Source: Mangrovimonas sp. ST2L15 (GTDB lineage: Bacteria; Bacteroidota; Bacteroidia; Flavobacteriales; Flavobacteriaceae). From it: a stretch of 64,000 nucleotides of DNA. Each line of letters begins with the position of its first letter. Position 1 is the stretch's first letter. Positions 1 to 8,002 of the stretch are shown one piece after another. Position numbers and translations under genes: made by a program. The stretch is from the NCBI RefSeq assembly GCF_001280515.1, contig NZ_LBIQ01000031.1, forward strand, positions 38,896 to 102,895, read 5' to 3'. A model generated the notes under the pieces. That model saw nothing but the letters and a program-made list of their open reading frames with translations, was not told the DNA's origin and did not search any database.

Positions 1-270
1 GAATTTTATGCTGAAAAACTTTTTATGTCCTCAAGAAACCTTAACTTGATTTGCCACAATATTATGGAACAAAGTGTTTCTGAAATTATAGAAACCCGTA
101 AGTTGATAGAAGCCAAAAACCTCCTTATTTCTACTGATAAGACCATCTCAGAAATAGCTTATGAGTTGGGCTACAACGAAAACTCCTATTTCTCAAAAGT
201 CTTCAAAAAGAAAGCTGGTCAATCACCAAATGAGTTTCGTGAAGAAATGAAAAGCACCCTTATTTCCTAA
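1..270 (+). CDS. AraC-family transcriptional regulator, C-terminal part (cut by window start)
   Basis: The reading frame is open from base 1, so the gene begins outside the window and only its last 89 residues are seen. They form an AraC-type double helix-turn-helix: a first helix region around the SSRNLN segment, then the second HTH with ISEIAYELGYNENSYFSKVF and the closing KKAGQSPNEFR signature. Any sensor domain lies upstream and cannot be judged. The stop overlaps the start of a repeated promoter element (262-347), which suggests this protein could control the genes that follow. The family call is secure; the target genes are inferred from position only. Confidence 0.9.
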   Translation, partial: EFYAEKLFMSSRNLNLICHNIMEQSVSEIIETRKLIEAKNLLISTDKTISEIAYELGYNENSYFSKVFKKKAGQSPNEFREEMKSTLIS

Positions 271-347
271 AATTACCATTCGTTTACCGAATTGTGTAAG
301 ACCACAGGCGCTTGTTGTTTCCATCTTTGCATTGTCAATGTAAAACA
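262..347 (+). promoter_or_regulatory. Promoter/operator region, copy 1 of a repeated 86-bp element
   Basis: This stretch aligns without gaps to 1393-1478. The shared upstream block is ATTTCCTAAAATTACCATTC, followed by TTTACCGAA and a GTrTAAGA block. It contains two TTACC half-sites 11 bp apart (273-277 and 284-288). A -7-like box, CATCTTTG (322-329), matches the Bacteroidota TAnnTTTG in 7 of 8 positions. No TTG lies at the normal -33 distance, as expected for an activator-dependent promoter. The following ATG is at 356. Confidence 0.6.
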
Positions 348-355
348 AGTAAAAG

Positions 356-952
356 ATGAAAAAAACAATTCTAATTTTAGCAGCCGTATTTTTAATTAAT
401 AACCTAACTGCAACAGCACAGTCTGAAAAGCAAATTTGGACCAATGATCCTCCACACTCCCAATTATATTTTACAGTAACACATTTAGGATTTAACGATG
501 TCAGTGGGACTTTTGACAATGCAACCATTAAAGTTAGCGCGTCAAAACCTGATTTTAGCGATGCCACTTTTGAGTTAACAGTTCAAACAAATTCCATTAA
601 TACCTTAGTGGAAGCTAGAAACAACCACCTCAAAAGTGCTGATTTTTTTGATGTTGAAAAATTTCCAACATTGACATTTAAAACCACTGAATTAAAAGCA
701 AAAGGAAAAGGAAAATTCAAATTAACAGGGGACTTGACCATGCACGGAGTAACCAAATCAGTTACTCTTGATCTTATCTACAGAGGTCAAACTACCAATC
801 CTATGAGTTCTAAACTTACCACCTCATTTCAGGTGACTGGTGTTATCAAACGATCAGATTTCTCAGTAGGTGACAAATTCCCTGAGGTAATTGTAAGTGA
901 TGAAGTAAGAATCAAATTCTCAGGAGAATTTATTCAACCTGACAAACAATAA
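356..952 (+). CDS. YceI family protein, exported
   Basis: The protein has 198 residues and starts with a cleavable signal peptide ending near TATAQ (about residue 22). The rest is a YceI lipocalin-like beta-barrel with the family signatures DPPHSQLYFTVTHLGF at the start, NNHLKSADFFDVEKFPTLTF in the middle and KRSDFSVG near the end. YceI proteins bind isoprenoid-type ligands such as polyisoprenoids or quinones; the ligand here is unknown. It is probably periplasmic. A second YceI copy without a signal peptide lies at 2101-2631, so the region appears to make one exported and one cytoplasmic version. The next gene begins 7 bases after the stop, suggesting co-transcription. Confidence 0.93.
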   Translation: MKKTILILAAVFLINNLTATAQSEKQIWTNDPPHSQLYFTVTHLGFNDVSGTFDNATIKVSASKPDFSDATFELTVQTNSINTLVEARNNHLKSADFFDVEKFPTLTFKTTELKAKGKGKFKLTGDLTMHGVTKSVTLDLIYRGQTTNPMSSKLTTSFQVTGVIKRSDFSVGDKFPEVIVSDEVRIKFSGEFIQPDKQ

Positions 953-958
953 ATCGTC

Positions 959-1387
959 ATGCTAGATTTTTTATTAGAGATCTTAAAAGTAAATCAGAGT
1001 GCTACAAATATTGATGTGGCACTCTTTATCTTGAGAATAGCAATTGGAATATTAATGCTTCAACATGGGATTCCAAAAGTTAAGAAGCTAATGTCTGGAG
1101 AATCCATCCAATTTTTTGCAACCTTTGGTTTAAGTGAGCGTAACTCCCTTAAAATGGCTGCTTTTGTGGAAATATTTTTCTCTATCTGTGTCATTTTAGG
1201 CCTAGGAACAACCATCACCGTGATTCCATTATTGTTCACCATGATTATAGCGGCTTTTCATACATTGAAATCTCAACCTTTTGACAAAAAAGAAGTGCCT
1301 ATTTTATACCTGTTAATTTATGTGGCCCTATGCCTTTCAGGAAGCGGTACATTCTCATTGGATTACCTACTATTCGGACTGAGTTAA
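959..1387 (+). CDS. DoxX family membrane protein
   Basis: This 142-residue protein has four predicted membrane helices and the DoxX pattern: a first helix with LFILRIAIGILMLQHGIPK, a second near AAFVEIFFSICVILGLG, a third with IPLLFTMIIAAFH and a fourth at the C-terminus. DoxX-like proteins sit in the inner membrane and are often linked to redox or sulfur metabolism, but the role is poorly defined. It follows the exported YceI gene by a few bases and is probably in the same transcript. Confidence 0.88.
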   Translation: MLDFLLEILKVNQSATNIDVALFILRIAIGILMLQHGIPKVKKLMSGESIQFFATFGLSERNSLKMAAFVEIFFSICVILGLGTTITVIPLLFTMIIAAFHTLKSQPFDKKEVPILYLLIYVALCLSGSGTFSLDYLLFGLS

Positions 1388-1392
1388 CTCTA

Positions 1393-1478
1393 ATTTCCTA
1401 AAATTACCATTCATTTACCGAAAAGTATAAGATACTAAACACCTAATATTCTGACCTTTGTAATATCAATTTAAAACA
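1393..1478 (+). promoter_or_regulatory. Promoter/operator region, copy 2 of a repeated 86-bp element
   Basis: It matches 262-347 at a constant offset of 1131 bp with no gaps. The 20-base block 1393-1412 is identical to 262-281. The TTACC half-sites lie at 1404-1408 and 1415-1419, again 11 bp apart, and a -7-like box GACCTTTG lies at 1453-1460. The next ATG is at 1487, so the spacing from box to start codon is the same as in copy 1. Confidence 0.6.
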
Positions 1479-1486
1479 CATTTAAA

Positions 1487-2074
1487 ATGAAATCAACTCT
1501 AAAAACCTTAAGCAAAATAGCAACAGTAGCTTTCGTCTTCATGACCTTTCTTACTAGCTGTTCAAATGACAAAACCACCGAGTTGGAAGAAAAAATAGCC
1601 ACTTTGGAAGCAGAACTACAAATATATAAGGATGCCGAAGCCATAACCCAAGAACGCTTGGTAGCATTTGATTCTTTGGATTTTGAATTTTATACCAACC
1701 AAAAATGGGAAAACTTTAGCCACAGCCATACCGATGATATCGTTGTTTATAATGCTGATGGAAGTATTTCAAAAGGACTGTATCCAAACCACATCAATGA
1801 CTTAAAACCCATGTTTGTTTTCGCACCAGATACTAAAATAAAAACACATCCCGTAAAATTTGGAACAGGTGACTGGACAGCCGTTATCGGTGAATTAGAA
1901 GGGACTTTCACAGAACCAATGCCTATTGGTGATGGAAAAACAATTCCTCCAACTGGAAAAACATTCAAATTAAGAATGGCTACAATCGGACATTGGGATG
2001 GTTCAAAAATGACCGAAGAATACCTGTTCTATGATAATCTATCCTTTATGAAACAAATAGGATTGGCTGAATAA
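1487..2074 (+). CDS. SnoaL-like / ester-cyclase-type lipoprotein
   Basis: The protein has 195 residues. A lipoprotein signal peptide ends in LTSC (Cys near residue 25). A short coiled-coil segment rich in Glu and Leu follows (about residues 30-50), then a SnoaL-like NTF2-fold domain with an FYTNQKWENFSHSHTDDIVVYNADG motif and a C-terminal GHWDGSKMTEEYLFYDNLSFMKQIGL that is typical of ester-cyclase-like proteins. The substrate is unknown. The conserved His and Asp residues of the NTF2-fold pocket appear present. It probably starts a transcript with the YceI and dioxygenase-like genes downstream (gaps 26 and 4 bases). Confidence 0.8.
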   Translation: MKSTLKTLSKIATVAFVFMTFLTSCSNDKTTELEEKIATLEAELQIYKDAEAITQERLVAFDSLDFEFYTNQKWENFSHSHTDDIVVYNADGSISKGLYPNHINDLKPMFVFAPDTKIKTHPVKFGTGDWTAVIGELEGTFTEPMPIGDGKTIPPTGKTFKLRMATIGHWDGSKMTEEYLFYDNLSFMKQIGLAE

Positions 2075-2100
2075 ATTTAAAATTAATAAAACATCAAATC

Positions 2101-2631
2101 ATGGCAAATACAACATGGGCAATCGACCCAACACATAGTGAAATAGGTTTTAAAGTAAAACACCTTATGATTTCTAATGTCAAAGGGTTCTTTACAAATT
2201 ATCAAGCTTCTATTGAGGGAGAAGATTTAACCAAATCACCCGTAAATGTGCAAATTGAATCTAGCTCTATAAGTACAAACAATACAGATAGAGACAACCA
2301 CTTGAAAAGTGCAGATTTCTTTGACACTGAAAACTTCCCTACTATTACCTTTAAAAGTCAATCATTTAAAAAAATAAACGATAACACTTACAAACTTTCG
2401 GGAATCCTAACCATTAAGGATGTGAGTAAGGAAATTGAATTGGATGTTGACTACGGTGGAACCAACAAGGATCCTTGGGGTAATGAAAAACTAGCTTTGG
2501 AAGTGACTGGAAAAATAAACCGTAAAGACTTCGGACTAAATTGGAATGCAGCTTTGGAAACAGGAGGCGTTTTGGTTGGTGATGAAGTGAAACTTCATGC
2601 AGAAGTTCAATTTGTTAAACAGGAGTCCTAA
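2101..2631 (+). CDS. YceI family protein, cytoplasmic type
   Basis: This 176-residue YceI protein begins directly with TTWAIDPTHSEIGFKVKHLMI, so it has no signal peptide, unlike the paralogue at 356-952. Family signatures are complete: DNHLKSADFFDTENFPTITF in the middle and INRKDFGLNWNAALETGGVLVGDEV at the end. A lipocalin-like ligand-binding role is expected from the family. It sits between the SnoaL-like lipoprotein and the extradiol-dioxygenase-like gene in a tight same-strand run. Confidence 0.93.
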   Translation: MANTTWAIDPTHSEIGFKVKHLMISNVKGFFTNYQASIEGEDLTKSPVNVQIESSSISTNNTDRDNHLKSADFFDTENFPTITFKSQSFKKINDNTYKLSGILTIKDVSKEIELDVDYGGTNKDPWGNEKLALEVTGKINRKDFGLNWNAALETGGVLVGDEVKLHAEVQFVKQES

Positions 2632-2635
2632 CTTT

Positions 2636-3517
2636 ATGAAACGAAAAGAGTTTTTAACATCTTTAGCTTTATTACCTTTAATAGGTTCGACAATGCACTT
2701 AAGAGATTTAAATAAAATGACCTCCAACATGAGTAATACAGGCAAAATGCCTGTATTATTCCTGGGTCATGGCAGTCCGATGAATGCCATCGAGGAGAAT
2801 GAGTTTGTAGAAGGATTTAGAACCATAGGAAGAAGTCTCCAAAAGCCCAACGCCATCCTTTGTGTATCCGCACATTGGGAAACCCGTGGTACCTTCGTAA
2901 CAGCCATGAACAACCCGAAAACCATCCATGATTTTGGTGGCTTTCCACAGGCTTTGTTTGATGTAGAATATCCCGCTCCTGGTAGTCCAGATTTAGCTTT
3001 GGAAACACAAAAACTCATTACCAAAACCCATGTGGAATTAGACCATAAATGGGGTCTGGATCATGGCGCATGGAGTGTAATTAAACATCTGTATCCAAAT
3101 GCTGATGTACCTGTTATTCAAATGAGTATTGATTATTCCAAGCCAGGTCGTCACCACTATGAATTAGCTCAAGAGTTAAACAGTCTACGCCATAAAGGAG
3201 TATTGATTATTGGAAGTGGGAATATGGTGCACAATTTGCGAAAAGTAGCTTGGAACAAACTTCATGAAAACTATGCTTTTGAATGGGCAACTGAAGCCAA
3301 TGAAACTATGAAAAAGCACATTTTGAATGGGGACCATCAAAAGCTAATCGATTTTAAATCACAAGGTACCGCCTTTGATCTGGCTATTCCAACTCCAGAA
3401 CATTACATCCCCATGCTTTATGCCTTAGGGCTAAAAGACGAAAACGAAGCCGTCAGGCTATTTAATGATAAAGCCGTGGGAGGTTCTTTAACCATGACTT
3501 CGTTTATTGCTGGATAA
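2636..3517 (+). CDS. ygiD: LigB-type extradiol dioxygenase, DODA/YgiD-like
   Basis: From the ATG at 2636 the protein has 293 residues. I prefer this start to an in-frame ATG at 2597 because the latter lies inside the preceding gene. The class III extradiol dioxygenase pattern is clear: VLFLGHGSPMNAIE near the start, SAHWETRG, HDFGGFP and a LDHGAWSV segment, which supply the His residues of the metal site. The family opens catechol rings (4,5-DOPA dioxygenase extradiol). The first 20 residues form a hydrophobic, signal-like segment, so the enzyme may be exported; this is uncertain. It ends the five-gene plus-strand group that starts with the exported YceI. Confidence 0.85.
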   Translation: MKRKEFLTSLALLPLIGSTMHLRDLNKMTSNMSNTGKMPVLFLGHGSPMNAIEENEFVEGFRTIGRSLQKPNAILCVSAHWETRGTFVTAMNNPKTIHDFGGFPQALFDVEYPAPGSPDLALETQKLITKTHVELDHKWGLDHGAWSVIKHLYPNADVPVIQMSIDYSKPGRHHYELAQELNSLRHKGVLIIGSGNMVHNLRKVAWNKLHENYAFEWATEANETMKKHILNGDHQKLIDFKSQGTAFDLAIPTPEHYIPMLYALGLKDENEAVRLFNDKAVGGSLTMTSFIAG

Positions 3518-3630
3518 CTTTTAAGAGTAATTAAATTAAATAAAAGATTGGATTACTAAAAAGCTTAGCAAGCTCCGTATTTCTTCCAATTATGAAATAT
3601 ACTATATCTACAATAGGTTCGGCAATCTTA

Positions 3631-4653
3631 CTAACTCCGCTCAAGAAACACATAGGTTTTTGATTCAAAATCCAGAATAACTTGATAAAGACCCGCTATA
3701 ACGTAAATATCCTCTCCATTTCTCACCAGTTTTCCGTTGGAAGTTCCATCACCTCCCCAAATGTAATCATAACGGTTATCCATTATAAACTTAACACTAC
3801 CGTCTTCTAATTTCACTTCTTCAAGCACCCATTGGTTGTCATTCAAAGCTGATGCTTCAAACGAGATAGATTTCTCCCAACCTCCAGGAGAAGCAGTTCC
3901 CACTAGCCCAATGTTATCAATTTTAACATTCTCTATTGGGGTAACAAGGTTAACCATCTTCTCCCATGTCTTCGTTTGCCATAAAAAATCAGACATAAAA
4001 ATTCCTAGGAATATAAAAACAAATCCAAAGATTGACACTCTAAATATTTTACGATAAGTAAAGGCATCATAAATGATTAAAGCGATAAGTGGCCCTAGAA
4101 AAAAAAGTAAATAACTAAGAATTGTTCCTGCTGCCACAAAGCCAAAAATAACGAGTCTTGTTACTGCAGCTACAGCTAAAACCATTGCACAAAGAAGCAT
4201 CAACCGCTTATGGATATATGGTTTTTGCCGGTAATAAATTCCTGCTAATCCAAAGACTAATGCTACAAGAAATTTAATGCTTGACTCTCCTATTGCCTCT
4301 AATGGCTTTCCTCGCATCTGAGCAGTAAGAACAGCTACAGCTATACCGCTAACAAATGTGGCAATAAGGAAAATGAGGCCAATCCAACCCAGTTTAAAAT
4401 GCCAATTTCTATATTTTGAAGTATTCATTAGAATGTTTTGAACCAGATAGATCAAAATAAATCCAAAAGAAATAATTCCATGAATAGCGGTAAAGGGAGC
4501 CAAAGTGGTAATTGGGGCATTATCAGATGATAAGGTTCTTGTAAAGCCTAAAATGCAAATGATAAATATCCATATTGCAATCGATAGAAAAAAAATGTGG
4601 TCAGATTTCTTATTATACATATAATTTCCGCTTTTGTTCTTTAACAAAACCAA
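3631..4653 (-). CDS. Multi-pass membrane protein with C-terminal SusE/SusF-like domain
   Basis: The 340-residue protein has about seven membrane helices in residues 15-225. A soluble domain (about 248-340) follows that looks like a single outer-membrane SusE/SusF repeat: IGLVGTASPGGWEK at its start, an IWGGDGTSNGKLV loop and a closing YQVILDFESKTYVFLE strand. In starch-type systems this domain is found in surface lipoproteins, not on a polytopic membrane protein. If the N-terminus is cytoplasmic, seven helices would place the domain in the periplasm. I do not recognise the membrane part. An alternative start is the ATG at 4620 (residue 12). It converges with the plus-strand dioxygenase-like gene. 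Confidence 0.7.
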   Translation of the reverse strand: MVLLKNKSGNYMYNKKSDHIFFLSIAIWIFIICILGFTRTLSSDNAPITTLAPFTAIHGIISFGFILIYLVQNILMNTSKYRNWHFKLGWIGLIFLIATFVSGIAVAVLTAQMRGKPLEAIGESSIKFLVALVFGLAGIYYRQKPYIHKRLMLLCAMVLAVAAVTRLVIFGFVAAGTILSYLLFFLGPLIALIIYDAFTYRKIFRVSIFGFVFIFLGIFMSDFLWQTKTWEKMVNLVTPIENVKIDNIGLVGTASPGGWEKSISFEASALNDNQWVLEEVKLEDGSVKFIMDNRYDYIWGGDGTSNGKLVRNGEDIYVIAGLYQVILDFESKTYVFLERS

Positions 4654-5167
4654 TCAATACTTTTAATTACTCCTCGTCTCACCCCACGGTATTGTGGACT
4701 AACAGGATATCATGACACCGCATTTATTAATTTTTAACTGTAGATTAATTATCCTTTAATGGTTCTATGGCTATTGTAAAACTATGTTCTCTATACACAG
4801 ATTCCAGCACTGAAAGGTTCTGAAAACTAAAGATTAAACTTTGATCTAGCCCCTCCATCATAAGACACCTCCTTAAAATTAATTATTTTTCACCTGATTA
4901 TCAAATACTTATACATAATATTATTGAAAGCACCTGTGACGTTTGTTGGAATTTTTGAGGGTTATGAAAAGGAATAAAAATTAAAACTGTTTAAAAAATC
5001 ATATATTTTTTTTGTTCCTACTCTACTTATTTCACCTATTTGGATTTCAAATCGTATATTTACGGTCAATATGACCATAAGTTGTATTACATACAGCTCA
5101 CACACTACTAATTTAATAGACACCTTCATGAAGCGGATCATTTTAGCATTCCTATTTCTAGATTAGT
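4654..5167. other. Intergenic stretch with a 12-codon signal-peptide-like open frame
   Basis: No full gene is visible. Near the right end, 5128-5166 (+) encodes MKRIILAFLFLD and then a stop. This looks like the start of a signal peptide, preceded by a TATATTTA box at 5055-5062. It ends two bases before the stop codon of the convergent gene at 5168. It may be a remnant of a broken secreted-protein gene or chance. Confidence 0.3.
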
Positions 5168-5626
5168 TTAAGATTTTCCTTTTTTAAAGAATGTTGAATT
5201 GATGACGCTTATTCCAGCGCCGCCAAATCCATAGGTTGTTATCACAAAACTAGCTCTTGCGCCGTAATGCAAGATCTTATCCCCAATTGAATCTGGCACA
5301 AAGGCTTCAGAACCCGGATCTAGATATGGAGCCATGGCAAAAACAACAAAAATCCCCGAGTTTGTTAAGGCACCTATCACCATAGCCCATTTAATATGCC
5401 AAAGTATGGGTATTCGTACCGAAGCAATTCCCAAAAGAAGGGCACTCATCAAAAGGTAATCAATATGTGCTTGGAGTATGCGTTCGGTATCACCGGGAAA
5501 GATTGATTTTACAAAACCCACACCACTGTAAACCCCAATTAATGACCAGGCCAAAAGCAAACCGATAATAATGTAAACCCCTGCACCTCTTAATAATAAT
5601 TTATCTCCTTTTATCATTATTTCCAT
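5168..5626 (-). CDS. Four-helix membrane protein, possibly styrene-oxide-isomerase/HAB-mutase-like
   Basis: The 152-residue protein has four predicted membrane helices. The second begins with QAHIDYLLMSALLLGIA, and the third contains a GALTNSGIFVVF segment. This layout and the AH...N placement resemble styrene oxide isomerase and hydroxylaminobenzene mutase proteins, but overall similarity is weak and I would not assign a reaction. It lies 9 bases downstream of the cupin gene and is probably co-transcribed with it. An alternative start is the Met at residue 4. Confidence 0.6.
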   Translation of the reverse strand: MEIMIKGDKLLLRGAGVYIIIGLLLAWSLIGVYSGVGFVKSIFPGDTERILQAHIDYLLMSALLLGIASVRIPILWHIKWAMVIGALTNSGIFVVFAMAPYLDPGSEAFVPDSIGDKILHYGARASFVITTYGFGGAGISVINSTFFKKGKS

Positions 5627-5635
5627 TTTATAAAA

Positions 5636-6016
5636 TTAGTTGTGAGCTGGTTTATAAGGGTGTTCTTTGAGTTCAACAATCAAAAATGTAAATGGTTTAT
5701 CACCAACATTTTCTGTTTTATGGGGTCCTACAGGATTAAAATAAAGTGGCGTTCCCTCTTTAAGTTCCATCACTACAGGTTCTTTCCCTTCATTATGAAC
5801 CCTTAGTTTCCCATCGGTCATAATGTAAGCAAAGTGGGCAGGATGTGTCACCGGACCAATAATTTCTCCAGGTTCAATGGTGATTTTTACTGATCTCACT
5901 AATGTGGTGTCTGCTAATATCTTTATGCCATCAGGATTAAGCTGTTTCCAGTCCTGAGCCAATACAGAAGCACTAAATATCAAAAATGTCATTAATGTAA
6001 GAATGTTTGTTTTCAT
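5636..6016 (-). CDS. Exported cupin-domain protein
   Basis: The protein has 126 residues. A signal peptide ends near SVLAQ (about residue 20). The remainder is a single small cupin barrel: ITIEPGEIIGPVTHPAHFAY gives the first cupin motif with one of its His residues, and a GTPLYFNPVGPHKTENVG segment gives the second with another His, so a metal site is likely. The substrate cannot be told. It leads a two-gene minus-strand unit with the four-helix membrane protein. Its upstream region carries the CTAAAATTACCATTC element shared with 262-347 and 1393-1478. Confidence 0.85.
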   Translation of the reverse strand: MKTNILTLMTFLIFSASVLAQDWKQLNPDGIKILADTTLVRSVKITIEPGEIIGPVTHPAHFAYIMTDGKLRVHNEGKEPVVMELKEGTPLYFNPVGPHKTENVGDKPFTFLIVELKEHPYKPAHN

Positions 6017-6352
6017 GATGTAAATTTTAATTTTTGTTAATAATTCAATTTGTATTGATCCTTGTTGATTTAAAAGCTAAAATTACCATTCCATCATAAC
6101 TATACTTTGACTTTCAATCTTCAGTGATCTTACCAATGACCGAAAACTGAAAAACATCTTGTCTGGAATAGTTTCCATTAACATCAAACAAGCGCTTTAA
6201 AGGATTATGAATAGTCGCTTAACAAATATGAAGAAAAAGCCTACATATCACCCACACACCATGTTGTAAAGACTGTCAACTTTTTTTTACAACCTATCAC
6301 TCAGGTTGCAACATGTGTTTCTAATCCTTTACGGATAGATAAAGAATGTACT
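6017..6352. other. Intergenic region upstream of the cupin gene
   Basis: No gene is seen. It holds the repeated element at 6077-6091. It also holds small inverted repeats close to the end of the AraC-TPR gene: CAACCT / AGGTTG (6290-6295 and 6303-6308) and GTTGTAAA / TTTACAAC (6263-6270 and 6286-6293). These could form short hairpins, but no T-run follows in the direction of the minus-strand gene. Confidence 0.4.
6077..6091 (+). promoter_or_regulatory. Third copy of the TTACC element core
   Basis: CTAAAATTACCATTC is identical over 15 bases to the core in the elements at 262-347 and 1393-1478. It lies 61 bases upstream of the cupin start but in the opposite orientation relative to its gene. 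The second TTACC half-site is not conserved here. Confidence 0.45.
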
Positions 6353-7852
6353 TTAAGCTTTAGGGAAACCTACTTTCTTAACAAGGTCCTTAAAAGCAGG
6401 CTCGTTGTGAAGTGGATAAAATTGAGGCTCGGTTAACAGCCAAGGAATCTCCATATCATGATTGTCGTAAGAATTTTCTAGCCACTCTAATGCTGCTTGT
6501 CGTTCACCTAGAGAAGCATAGATAATGGCCACAAAAAAGGAATATGAGCCCGAGTACCCTTTATCCTTCATTTCCTTTAATTCATTTATCAGGGCCATAG
6601 CCTTATCCTTTTGTCCCAACTTGGCATAGGAGGCTCCCATCCAACCCAACATCCGGGGATAACGAATACCTTCCAATTCAATAGCTTGTTCAAAAAGAGA
6701 AATAGCCTTTTCATATTGACCAGTATTCAAAAACAAAAAACCACTATTATCTAGAGTAAAGTAGTTGCTATAAATTTTCAACCGCTCGTTTGCAAAAGCA
6801 TTGGCTTCTTGATTTTCACCCAGGAAATATAGAGTTAAAATCATTCGGCTGTTGGGGTAATGTGGATGTTTTCTATTTAATCTATTTGATATCTCAAGAG
6901 CCAAGTCATGCTTCTTTACGAAATTTAAAAGATCTACATAAACCGCTAAGGCCTCTGGATAATCTGTAACTATAGCTTTTTTATATTCTTCCTCGGCTTT
7001 TTCAAAATCCCAATCTCCAAACACATGAATAAAACCTTTTAAAATATGAACTTGGATTAAATCTGGATCTAACTCTTCAGCTTTTTCTATATATGGCTTA
7101 ACAATTTTAAAACATTCCATAGGCTGCAAGGAGGCTTCAAAAATACATGCCTTCGATATATAAGTTTGAGCAATCCCTGCATAAGCTAGGGCAAAGCTTG
7201 AATCTAGTTCAATCGCTTTATTAAAATACTCGATAGATTTGTCAAGACTGGAAGGAGTATAGATTCTGCGTAGATTCTCTCCTTTTAAATAAAGATCATA
7301 GGCCTCAGAATTTTCAGTGATAGCCTGGTCTAAGGTATCCTTCTCAACTCGATTCATTGAAGGGTTAATTAAAAAATAAACTAATAGAAGCGGAATAAAA
7401 ATTACAGCTGCCCATCCTGCAAATTTCAAATAATTTCCACTTTTGGATTCAAGAGTTTTTTCCATATAAACATGGTCTCTTCTCTCTTTAAAGGTCTTAT
7501 ACTTTACGGCACTGGGTGCGTAGCCGAAAAAATCTATAAAACAAGAGGTAAAATAACTAGGGCTATTAAAACCTACTTTAAATGCCACTTCAGAAACTGT
7601 TGCGTTCTCTTTTTTCAAATACTCAAGTCCCCGTTTCAGCCTATATTCCCTTATAAACTGACTAATGGATTGCCCTGTTAGTTTTTGTAATTTGCGATGA
7701 AGGTTAGAACGGCTCATCCCAATATTTTGAGCTAATTTTTCAACCCCAAACTGTTCGTTGTTGAGATTTATTTCAACCTCTGTTTCCATTTTTTGAATTA
7801 AGGTCGAATTCTCATTTTTTGAAGAACTGTTATGCTTTGAATTTGACTCCAT
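6353..7852 (-). CDS. AraC-type HTH regulator with membrane helix and TPR domain
   Basis: From the ATG at 7852 the protein has 499 residues; an in-frame ATG at 7909 would add 19 residues without family character. Residues about 20-120 form an AraC double HTH (LAQNIGMSRSNLHRKLQKLTG and VSEVAFKVGFNSPSYFTSCF). One membrane helix follows at about 144-162. The remaining 330 residues are TPR-like, with EYFNKAIELDSSFALAYAGI and further helical repeats. The single helix should place the TPR part in the periplasm and the DNA-binding part in the cytoplasm, a one-protein transmembrane regulator in the style of hybrid two-component systems. It is divergent from the cyclase-family lipoprotein (150-base gap), a likely target. 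Confidence 0.88.
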   Translation of the reverse strand: MESNSKHNSSSKNENSTLIQKMETEVEINLNNEQFGVEKLAQNIGMSRSNLHRKLQKLTGQSISQFIREYRLKRGLEYLKKENATVSEVAFKVGFNSPSYFTSCFIDFFGYAPSAVKYKTFKERRDHVYMEKTLESKSGNYLKFAGWAAVIFIPLLLVYFLINPSMNRVEKDTLDQAITENSEAYDLYLKGENLRRIYTPSSLDKSIEYFNKAIELDSSFALAYAGIAQTYISKACIFEASLQPMECFKIVKPYIEKAEELDPDLIQVHILKGFIHVFGDWDFEKAEEEYKKAIVTDYPEALAVYVDLLNFVKKHDLALEISNRLNRKHPHYPNSRMILTLYFLGENQEANAFANERLKIYSNYFTLDNSGFLFLNTGQYEKAISLFEQAIELEGIRYPRMLGWMGASYAKLGQKDKAMALINELKEMKDKGYSGSYSFFVAIIYASLGERQAALEWLENSYDNHDMEIPWLLTEPQFYPLHNEPAFKDLVKKVGFPKA

Positions 7853-8002
7853 CTTTAACAAAAATAAAAATCTAAATGATTTATAAAAGAATTTACTTAC
7901 TTCAATCACCTTCCATTTCTAAATAGAACCATCAAATAAACAACGAACTAAACCAAATTTAAACTAACTTTAAAACTCTGTTTATTAAATATTTATACAT
8001 TC

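Noticed and set aside
3631..4653. Evidence for a starch utilisation system from the SusE/SusF-like domain.
   Set aside because: No GH13, GH97 or GH66 genes are present, and the domain is fused to a membrane protein, not a surface lipoprotein.
6263..6308. Possible terminator hairpins after the AraC-TPR gene.
   Set aside because: The stems are short, and in the gene's direction they are followed by an A-run rather than a T-run.
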